Assembly (NCBI GenBank): GCA_026415135.1
Contig: JAOAHS010000035.1
Span: 35,911-99,910, forward strand
Direction of reading: 5' to 3'
Source: Calditerrivibrio sp.
GTDB lineage: Bacteria > Chrysiogenota > Deferribacteres > Deferribacterales > Calditerrivibrionaceae
DNA length: 64,000 nucleotides
A program made the position numbers and the translations under genes. The first letter of the stretch is position 1, and the number at the start of each line of letters is the position of its first letter. Shown here in pieces: positions 41,425 to 49,004 of this stretch. The notes under the pieces were generated by a model. The model was not told the origin of the DNA. It saw only the letters and a program-made list of their open reading frames with translations, and did no database searches.

Positions 41425-43398
41425 ATGGTAAATCGGATTAAGCAAAAGTCTTACATCATTTCGGTAGCAAGCGGTAAAGGTGGCGTTGGTAAGAGTAACT
41501 TTGCCCTTAACTTAGCACTATCATTAGCCAGATTGGGCTACAAGACTTGTCTATTTGATGCCGACTTATCTTTGGGGAATGCTGATATCCTACTGGGCTC
41601 CAAACCCTCCTATACAATAGAACACCTACTTTCCGATGAAATCTCCTTAAGTGATATCATCTTTACCTCTGAAAAATATCCCAATTTCTACCTCATACCA
41701 GCAGGCAACGGTGTAGCTAGACTTGCAACACTTTCCAAAAAAGATAGGATTAAAATTTTTCAAAAACTAACTGAATTCAGAGAAAACGTTGATTTTCTCA
41801 TTATAGATTGTGCAGCTGGTGCATCAAACGATGTCCTTCAATTTGTCAAACTTGCAGATATCATGGTACTTATGATCATTCCAGAAGTAACTTCCATTAA
41901 AGATGCCTATGGACTTTTAAAAATACTAAAAAGCAAAAATATTATTAAAAATACTCAGGTAGTTATCAATAGAGCTCAGAATAAGACCCAGGTAAACAAC
42001 ATATTTTCAAAATTTAAAGAAGCGGTTAATAATTTTTTAAATTTAGAGATCTCTCTTCTAGGGCCTGTTCCAGAGGAGCCTTTGGTAAGAGAAGCCGTCA
42101 ACAGACAAACCCCTGTCGTAAACCTTGCCCCCAATGGCGTTACAGCAAGGATATTCACTGAGTTTGCAAAAAATTTTATAAACAGTAAAAAACCCAACAT
42201 GGATATCATAGAGTTTTTTAGTGAGATATTTACCTCAGAAGAAGGAAATGGTGAAATAGATGGGAGCAAAGAATACTCAGATATTAGGCAGGAAACAGAT
42301 ACCAGTCAAAACCAGCCAAAAGCTGTAGAGCTAACAAGTAACGAAACGTTTTTCATAGCTAATATTGAAAAATCTATCCAGAACCTATCCAAAGAGTTAG
42401 GGCAATTAAACAAAATCTTCAATATTTATGCCCGTAAGCATTATATCCAAAAGGAAGAAAAGATATATTTTAACAACTTTGAAGTGGGGCAAGATCTCAT
42501 TTTTGTTTACAAAGAAGATAGGTTTTTTTCCACAAAGATCATCGGCTGGGATCTCGGCAAATATATCCTCATTGAAGCAACTCCCCCAGTTATAGAGATG
42601 CTAAGCCAAAACAAAGAGTGTAAAATAAGATACATGTACAGAGATAAACTGGTGGAGTTTACCACCAGAGCTATTCAGCTAATAACAGAATTTAGCGATA
42701 TCATAAAGATTTCATATCCAAAAAATTACAAAGAATACAGCCTTAGAAACAACAAACGCTATCCGGTCAACAGAGAGTGTAAAATCTACATCAACGACTT
42801 ACCACCATTTTCTGGTACAGTACTTGATATAAGCTTAAATGGACTTTTACTCTCTTCCACCAAACCATTGGAGATAGGCTCCTTTATAAGACTCAATTTC
42901 ATTTTACCCAATGGAAAAAAGATCGACAGCCTTGTGGGTATGGTAAAAAATCTCAGAGATGCAAACAACTACGGCATATTTATACAAGAGCTCTCTCCAA
43001 CAACTATAAAGTATATCTCTGAATACATAGAGCTTTATGATCAGCTTTTAGGGGAAGAAACAAAAACCACCTCAAAAACAACCCTCACCGGTAATCTCGG
43101 TAGTATCAACATTAAAGAACTCATTGATCTAATCGCAAGATCGAAAAAGAACACATTACTTGAAGTTGTTGGCAAAGAGATCTTTGGTAAGGTATATTTT
43201 AAGCAAGGGAATATTATCCATGCAGAAACTGAAAATAACAATGGCGTAGAGGCATTCTACGAAATCATGACTATTACCGACGGAGAATTCAATCTCTTTG
43301 ATTGTAACGACTATGTTAAGCAAACTATTTCTGATACGGTTAACAAACTTTTGGTGGATGCTGAATTTATACAGTCTGCTCCAAATGATAAAAAATAA
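41425..43398 (+). CDS. MinD/FlhG-like ATPase fused to YcgR/PilZ c-di-GMP receptor and DUF4388 domain
   Basis: 657 residues with three modules. Residues 1-~255 are a MinD/ParA-type ATPase with deviant Walker A K18-GGVGK23-S and IIDCAAGAS as the Walker B region. After a linker, residues ~340-435 resemble the YcgR N-terminal domain (FEVGQDLIFVYKEDRFF). A PilZ domain follows with both c-di-GMP motifs, R441-NNK-R445 and D468-I-S470-LN-G473. Residues ~552-650 are a DUF4388 domain (LTGNLGSINIKELIDLIARS; GKVYFKQGNIIHAE). It begins the Pel operon, 18 bases before pelC. I infer a c-di-GMP-responsive positioning or switch ATPase for Pel export, which is untested. Confidence 0.9.
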   Translation: MVNRIKQKSYIISVASGKGGVGKSNFALNLALSLARLGYKTCLFDADLSLGNADILLGSKPSYTIEHLLSDEISLSDIIFTSEKYPNFYLIPAGNGVARLATLSKKDRIKIFQKLTEFRENVDFLIIDCAAGASNDVLQFVKLADIMVLMIIPEVTSIKDAYGLLKILKSKNIIKNTQVVINRAQNKTQVNNIFSKFKEAVNNFLNLEISLLGPVPEEPLVREAVNRQTPVVNLAPNGVTARIFTEFAKNFINSKKPNMDIIEFFSEIFTSEEGNGEIDGSKEYSDIRQETDTSQNQPKAVELTSNETFFIANIEKSIQNLSKELGQLNKIFNIYARKHYIQKEEKIYFNNFEVGQDLIFVYKEDRFFSTKIIGWDLGKYILIEATPPVIEMLSQNKECKIRYMYRDKLVEFTTRAIQLITEFSDIIKISYPKNYKEYSLRNNKRYPVNRECKIYINDLPPFSGTVLDISLNGLLLSSTKPLEIGSFIRLNFILPNGKKIDSLVGMVKNLRDANNYGIFIQELSPTTIKYISEYIELYDQLLGEETKTTSKTTLTGNLGSINIKELIDLIARSKKNTLLEVVGKEIFGKVYFKQGNIIHAETENNNGVEAFYEIMTITDGEFNLFDCNDYVKQTISDTVNKLLVDAEFIQSAPNDKK

Positions 43399-43416
43399 AG
43401 CAATCAAGGAGGAAGC

Positions 43417-43899
43417 ATGAAGAGATTCTTCTGGTTAGTCCCCATTATTACACTATTTATAGCCTGTTCTTCGATTACCGATATTCAGCAGGTATCCATT
43501 AATAAAAACGCAAAAATCTATGTATCAACCTTTAAAAACAATACAGAAACCTATCTTGCCGGCGAAAGGGCTTCCAACATAACTAAAACACTACTAAAAG
43601 TCAAAGGGTATAATGTTATAAACATATTAGATGAAAAAAATGTTGAAGAGAAATACGATATAGAAAAGATAAAAGCATCGGCAAAAAATGCTGGAGCTGA
43701 TATTTTAGTCACAGGTGAAGTTAATGAATGGCGCTACAAAACTGGAATCGATGGTGAACCTGCTGTAGGACTATCCATAGCTTTTTTTGACATTAACACT
43801 GAAAAAACTATCTATTCAGCAATAGGCGCCAAAACCGGGTGGGGGCATGAATCCATAACAACAATAGCACAAAAGTTAGTCAATGATCTTTTAAAATAA
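43417..43899 (+). CDS. pelC: PelC-like outer-membrane lipoprotein
   Basis: 160 residues with a lipoprotein signal ending L-F-I-A-C (Cys 17). The mature domain has KIYVSTFKNNTETYLAGERAS, AKNAGADILVTGEVNEWRYK and VGLSIAFFDINTEKTIYS, consistent with PelC, which forms a ring on the periplasmic face of the outer membrane that guides cationic Pel polymer to PelB. The assignment is helped strongly by its place directly before pelD-G. Ribosome site AAGGAGG. Confidence 0.85.
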   Translation: MKRFFWLVPIITLFIACSSITDIQQVSINKNAKIYVSTFKNNTETYLAGERASNITKTLLKVKGYNVINILDEKNVEEKYDIEKIKASAKNAGADILVTGEVNEWRYKTGIDGEPAVGLSIAFFDINTEKTIYSAIGAKTGWGHESITTIAQKLVNDLLK

Positions 43900-43906
43900 T
43901 ATAAAA

Positions 43907-45169
43907 ATGAAGTTATTTAAAAGATCCTATTTTGATGTTGCAACACTATCCGTTCTATTTGAAATAGTGTTGTTCAGTTTGATATACTTTACCATTGGCT
44001 TTTTATATAATAAGTCTGATCCCCTCCTTTTTTCCTCTGAAATAAACTTCCTGCTTATACTACTATCCACAATAACCCTTTTCTATGGCCTAAATAAAGG
44101 TCTTATTTTACTTGTTATATTTGCTGGGGTGATGTTTTTATACTACAAACCCTTCCCCTTTATGACATTTGTGGAGAATTTAATTATAGTGCTTATATGT
44201 GGAGAATTCCATTTTTTTTATAAAAGAACTATCAGAAGATTAAATGAAGAACATTCATATATTACATCAAAATTTAATCAACTGCGGAACTCTTTTTACC
44301 TGTTAAAGCTTTCCCATGATCAACTTGAGAGAAGCTTTCTGCTAAAGCCTGTGAGCATTAGATCTATACTAGACGACATTAAAAGTATGTTAATATGGGA
44401 TAAGGATGAGGCAGCTAAAAAGCTTGTCAATCTGATTGCAAAAAACTTAGGTGTTGTTCAGGCTGGATTATTTTTAATAGCAAAGGATGAATTAAAACCA
44501 ACAGTGTTCATAAATGAAGAGTTTAAGCTTAACAAATTTAATATGCTACTTAAAAAAGCTATGGAAGAAAAAAGGGCTACCTTTATCTCCGAAGAGTTTG
44601 AAAATCTAAAAAATTATGAATACATAGCCGTAATTCCAGCAATAAACTGTGAAGACACTATAGTGGGGTATCTCATCATAAAGGAGATGAAGTTTTTATC
44701 GTATAATAGAGAAAATATGTTAACGATCTCCATAATAATGTCTATCTTTGCAGACTTTTTAACACAAAATGAGGTTTTGGATAAACTGAATGCGGTTTCA
44801 GAGGTACTAATTTTTGAACCTGAATTTAATTATGAACTGATCAAGCTGTATTCACTTAAAGAAAAGTTTGATATAACTAGTACTTATGTGATTTTCAGAT
44901 ATACCCCTGATCTTCAAATCAATAAAAATAGACTTTTTGACTTTATAAGAAATAGCATAAGAACAGTGGATTTAGTTTACGAACTTCAAAACTCCATCGT
45001 AGTTCTGTTGCCACTTATATCTTTAGACGGTGCCAAATCATTTCAAAGCAGAATCAACAATCTTATAAGAAATAAACTGAATTTTGATCCGGATAAGATT
45101 GATGAACGTATCATCGTTTTCAGTGATTATAATACCGATATTCAGATAATAAAAGAATATGCAAATTAA
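43907..45169 (+). CDS. pelD: PelD, c-di-GMP receptor of the Pel synthase complex
   Basis: 420 residues. About four membrane helices fill the first ~110 residues, followed by a short coiled coil, a GAF domain (about 150-300) and a degenerate GGDEF domain (about 305-420) without a GGDEF active site. The inhibitory-site motif R352-T-V-D355 is preserved (equivalent to the RxxD through which Pseudomonas PelD binds c-di-GMP), followed by LVYELQNSIVVLLPL. Binding would activate Pel synthesis by PelF. There is no clear ribosome site, but pelC ends only 7 bases upstream. It overlaps pelE by 11 bases. Confidence 0.92.
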   Translation: MKLFKRSYFDVATLSVLFEIVLFSLIYFTIGFLYNKSDPLLFSSEINFLLILLSTITLFYGLNKGLILLVIFAGVMFLYYKPFPFMTFVENLIIVLICGEFHFFYKRTIRRLNEEHSYITSKFNQLRNSFYLLKLSHDQLERSFLLKPVSIRSILDDIKSMLIWDKDEAAKKLVNLIAKNLGVVQAGLFLIAKDELKPTVFINEEFKLNKFNMLLKKAMEEKRATFISEEFENLKNYEYIAVIPAINCEDTIVGYLIIKEMKFLSYNRENMLTISIIMSIFADFLTQNEVLDKLNAVSEVLIFEPEFNYELIKLYSLKEKFDITSTYVIFRYTPDLQINKNRLFDFIRNSIRTVDLVYELQNSIVVLLPLISLDGAKSFQSRINNLIRNKLNFDPDKIDERIIVFSDYNTDIQIIKEYAN

Positions 45170-46133
45170 GTTTTTGTATTACTCCATATTAGCTGAAGGG
45201 TTAGCATTGGGAACATTAATAATAAACAACATCTATGGCTATCTTCTGTTTTATCTCATCCATACTATAGCAAGTCTTCTTATTTCATTGTTTCTACACC
45301 AATTTCTTCCGCCCCATTTTAGGACTAAAAGAAATCATTTTATAATCACCACAACCCTTATTATATCAGCAACATTTATAATAGGCTTTATCTCATCAAT
45401 CGTTGTTTATTTGTATGTTATGCGAAAGCAAAAGGATCAAGAATTAATCCCTATGATCCAGATATCCCATAAAGATTATGACGACTTTCCAAACATAAAA
45501 AGGAACTTTGGGGAGGCTTCAGCAACAAAACTTGATGGCCCCAAAAACTATAAAATAAAACTATTATCCATGATTTCAGAATTCAAAACCAGAGACACAT
45601 TAGCAGTAGTACAAAAAGGGGTCAGTGAGGAGGATGATGAAGTAAGACTAACAAGCTTTAGCATTATAAACAGATTCACATCCCAGATAAACAATATAAT
45701 AAAAATAAAGTTAGATGAATACGAAAAATCCACCGACGAACTTAAAAAGGCTGAAATCGCTGTGGAACTTGCCAAAAACTATTGGGAGCTTATCTACTAT
45801 GGGCTCTCCGACAAAGAGCTCGAAAAATATATCCTATTTATGATAGAAAAATACACTTTTTTCGCCATAAACATCAATCCAGACGATCCAGAGATAAGTT
45901 TTCTAAAAGGGAAATTACACCTGTACAAATATGAGCTCAGTAGCGCAGAAGAAAGCTTTTTAAATGCAATCAATAAAGGTTTAGAAGGTGAAAAAGTCTA
46001 CCCTTACCTTGCTGAAGTCTATTTTTATAAAAAAGATTTTAAAAAGGTAAAAGAGCTAATAATGGAAATAGCTATTTTAGAACGATTGGATCCCAGACTG
46101 TTTACCATAATGAAGATGTGGACCCAGACATGA
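45159..46133 (+). CDS. pelE: PelE-like inner-membrane TPR protein
   Basis: 324 residues. Two or three hydrophobic segments in the first ~90 residues are followed by a helical region. The last ~120 residues look like tetratricopeptide repeats (PEISFLKGKLHLYKYELSSA; NAINKGLEGEKVYPYLAEVY). PelE is part of the Pel synthase complex with PelD, F and G. Sequence identity to known PelE is too weak for me to judge, so the call relies on order, topology and length. It overlaps pelD and ends in an ATGA overlap with pelF. Confidence 0.82.
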   Translation: MQIKFLYYSILAEGLALGTLIINNIYGYLLFYLIHTIASLLISLFLHQFLPPHFRTKRNHFIITTTLIISATFIIGFISSIVVYLYVMRKQKDQELIPMIQISHKDYDDFPNIKRNFGEASATKLDGPKNYKIKLLSMISEFKTRDTLAVVQKGVSEEDDEVRLTSFSIINRFTSQINNIIKIKLDEYEKSTDELKKAEIAVELAKNYWELIYYGLSDKELEKYILFMIEKYTFFAININPDDPEISFLKGKLHLYKYELSSAEESFLNAINKGLEGEKVYPYLAEVYFYKKDFKKVKELIMEIAILERLDPRLFTIMKMWTQT

Positions 46134-47644
46134 ACCCCTTTAAAAAGTCTGATCATGTAGATATAGTAATATTAGCAGAGGGCACTTTCCCATACATAAA
46201 AGGTGGTGTATCTTCGTGGATATACCAGTTGATTACCGGATTGCCAGAGTTCAAATTTGGTATAATCTTTATTGGGAGTAGACCGGAAGACTACAAAGAT
46301 ATATCTTATTCAATACCTGAAAATCTCGTTTACTTTGAGAAATGCTATCTCTTTGATATATCTTCCTACCCTAAAGCAAGGAAAATAAAGGGGAGAAAGT
46401 CTGAATTGAAATTGATCAACGAACTCCATAACTTCTTTTTATCAAGAAGTGGAGAACTATCGGATGAAACCAAAAACCTCCATTTCTATAACAAAACGAT
46501 CACAGAAGAGAAATTCTTATATAATAAGTTATTTTTTAATAGGATGGTTGAGCAATACCTCAAAAAATGCCCAGATTTTCCGTTCATAGATTATATCTGG
46601 ACAATAAGAAACTCCCATTCTGCCCTGTGGAAATTGACAAAGGCAGGTTTGAATCTCCCCAGAGTACATCTTTTTCATAGTCCATCAACAGGCTATGCAG
46701 GTTTTTTAGGTGGAATGTTAAAGTTTACTTACAGATCTCCCTATATACTGACAGAGCATGGTATCTATACACGGGAAAGGAAAATAGACCTATTAACTGC
46801 CGATTGGTTAAAATACCACAAACCAAATCTACTAAGGGAGGTTACTGAAGAAAACTACCTTAAAAATATATGGATAAATTTCTTTCAGGGATTAAGCTAT
46901 TTTTCCTACTATGCAGCAGATAAGATCCTCTCCCTCTATTATGGAGCCAGGGATGTACAACTGGAGTATGGAGCAGATATAGCTAAAACTGCTGTCATCC
47001 CAAACGGAGTAGACACTCAACGGTATGAAAAGATATCAAATATCCCAAGGGACAAAAAAATAATTACCCTAATAGGAAGAGTAGTTCCGATAAAGGATAT
47101 AAAAACCTTTATCAGAAGTATCAGAATCCTTGCTAACATGTTTAACGATGTAGAAGGGTGGATCGTTGGCCCAGAAGATGAGGATGAAGAATACGTAAAA
47201 GAATGCAAAGATATGGTAAAAACTCTTTCCCTCGAACAAAATGTTAAATTTTTAGGATTCCAAAAGGTGGACGACATCTTATCAAAAACCAAAATTCTTA
47301 CTCTAACCTCCATAAGTGAAGGGATGCCTTTGGTGATTTTAGAGGCCTTTGCCTCTGGAGTCCCAGTTGTTGCCACCGATGTTGGATCTTGCAGAGAGTT
47401 GATCTATGGTAGTTTAGACGATTATGATAAATCTCTTGGAAGCGCCGGTCATGTGGTAAAGATATCAAACCCCACCGCCTTAGCAGAAGCCTACAAAGAT
47501 CTTATAACCGATGAAGAAAAATGGCAAAGGTGTAGAGAAGTGGCCCTAAAAAGAGTAAAAAAATATTATTCCCAAGAGCTTTTTTTCGAAAATTATCGAA
47601 ATATTTATAACGAGTATATAAAGTATGGCAGGCATCGGGTTTGA
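46130..47644 (+). CDS. pelF: PelF glycosyltransferase
   Basis: A ~504-residue cytosolic GT4-family glycosyltransferase, the Pel polymerase that uses UDP-GalNAc/GlcNAc. The N-terminus ILAEGTFPYIKGGVSSW is characteristic, followed by LTEHGIYTRERKID and the donor-site motif SEGMPLVILEAFASGVPVVA with the E-x7-E pair. I use ATG 46130, which overlaps the pelE stop as ATGA; a GTG at 46118 is an alternative. It overlaps pelG by 20 bases. Confidence 0.95.
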   Translation: MNPFKKSDHVDIVILAEGTFPYIKGGVSSWIYQLITGLPEFKFGIIFIGSRPEDYKDISYSIPENLVYFEKCYLFDISSYPKARKIKGRKSELKLINELHNFFLSRSGELSDETKNLHFYNKTITEEKFLYNKLFFNRMVEQYLKKCPDFPFIDYIWTIRNSHSALWKLTKAGLNLPRVHLFHSPSTGYAGFLGGMLKFTYRSPYILTEHGIYTRERKIDLLTADWLKYHKPNLLREVTEENYLKNIWINFFQGLSYFSYYAADKILSLYYGARDVQLEYGADIAKTAVIPNGVDTQRYEKISNIPRDKKIITLIGRVVPIKDIKTFIRSIRILANMFNDVEGWIVGPEDEDEEYVKECKDMVKTLSLEQNVKFLGFQKVDDILSKTKILTLTSISEGMPLVILEAFASGVPVVATDVGSCRELIYGSLDDYDKSLGSAGHVVKISNPTALAEAYKDLITDEEKWQRCREVALKRVKKYYSQELFFENYRNIYNEYIKYGRHRV

Positions 47645-49004
47645 GCTCAGGAAGATCTTAAAAGAAAACAGTCTTTTATCCCTGTTTAAAGTTTACGGGT
47701 ATTCTGCTGTTCTATCTTCTGGATCCTGGATAATCTCTATACTAAGTATAATCTTCGTAGGCATAGTTACAGTAAAAATTACAAATAGATACGACGCCAT
47801 AGTACAGTTCCAGGTAATCGTCACATACCTTGTTGCTTCCAGTCTTATATTCTCAGGTTTCTTTCAGCTTTCTTTTACAAGGTATATTGCCGATAGGCTT
47901 TTTGATAAAGATTTCTACAGAGTTCTACCAAACTATTACGGTCTGATTACCTTAACTATCGCTTTAGGTATGATTTTTGGGATCCCACTTTCGTTAATAG
48001 TGTTATTTGATCAGACAAACCTGCTTCGGATACTGTTTGTCTCCACCTTTGTAACATTAAGCAGTATTTGGTGTTCTAACAGTCTTCTATTAGGACTTAA
48101 GGAATACAAAAAGATCACTTCTTATTTTCTTATAGGCTATTTAATCGTCATTCTGTTATCTTTTTTACTTAGGCACTTTAAATTGGAAGGGTACATGATA
48201 GCCTTCCTGATGGGAAATGCCTTTATCTTCTTTGCAATGCTATCTCTTATTGTGAGAAACTACAAATCCGATCGTTTGATCGAATTCGACTTTATCCTCA
48301 GCAAAAGACATAAGTTTTACTGGAGCATGGCATTTGCAGGGCTATTTTTTAATTTGGGGATCTGGGCTGATAAATTTATATTCTGGTTCAATAATGAAAC
48401 AAGTCATAGGGTAATCGGTTTATTGAGGGCTTCCGTTGTTTATGATCTTCCCATTTTTTTAGCATATCTATCCATTATACCGGGTAGTGCAATGTTTTTT
48501 TACAGACTTGAAGCAGATTTTGCAGAAAAATATGAAATCCTATACGAATCAATAAGAACAGATGGCACCTATGAACAGGTAATCAAACACAAAGAAGAAA
48601 TGAATGAAACAATAAAGATATCCATAAAAGAAACAATCATAGTTCAAGGAATATTTAATATTCTCGTTTATGTGTTTTCTGAAAAGATCTTTGAGTTTTT
48701 AAATGTCCCATTGACTTATACCCCTCTTCTATTTATAGATATGGTTGGTGTTCAGCTACAACTCTGTCTTATGGTTATACTATCTATACTTTTCTATATG
48801 AACAGAAGGAAGGAAACCATCCTTTTGACAGTCTTCTTTTTTCTCCTAAATCTTACATTGAGTCAAATCACCATAAATATGGGTTTTATGTTTTATGGCT
48901 ATGGTTATGCTATAGCCGGCTTATTGAGCTTTAGTCTCTCATTAATACTGTTAAAAAGGAGCATAGATGATCTTGAATATGAAACCTATTGTCTTATTAA
49001 TTAG
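47625..49004 (+). CDS. pelG: PelG, Wzx/MATE-like membrane protein
   Basis: 459 residues with about 12 membrane helices and the typical PelG N-terminus MAGIGFELRKIL. It belongs to the polysaccharide-exporter superfamily and together with PelD/E/F forms the inner-membrane Pel synthase-export complex. A short cytoplasmic helical insertion occurs near residue 300 (FAEKYEILYESIRTDGTYEQ). It starts inside pelF and its end overlaps pelA by 38 bases. Confidence 0.95.
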   Translation: MAGIGFELRKILKENSLLSLFKVYGYSAVLSSGSWIISILSIIFVGIVTVKITNRYDAIVQFQVIVTYLVASSLIFSGFFQLSFTRYIADRLFDKDFYRVLPNYYGLITLTIALGMIFGIPLSLIVLFDQTNLLRILFVSTFVTLSSIWCSNSLLLGLKEYKKITSYFLIGYLIVILLSFLLRHFKLEGYMIAFLMGNAFIFFAMLSLIVRNYKSDRLIEFDFILSKRHKFYWSMAFAGLFFNLGIWADKFIFWFNNETSHRVIGLLRASVVYDLPIFLAYLSIIPGSAMFFYRLEADFAEKYEILYESIRTDGTYEQVIKHKEEMNETIKISIKETIIVQGIFNILVYVFSEKIFEFLNVPLTYTPLLFIDMVGVQLQLCLMVILSILFYMNRRKETILLTVFFFLLNLTLSQITINMGFMFYGYGYAIAGLLSFSLSLILLKRSIDDLEYETYCLIN

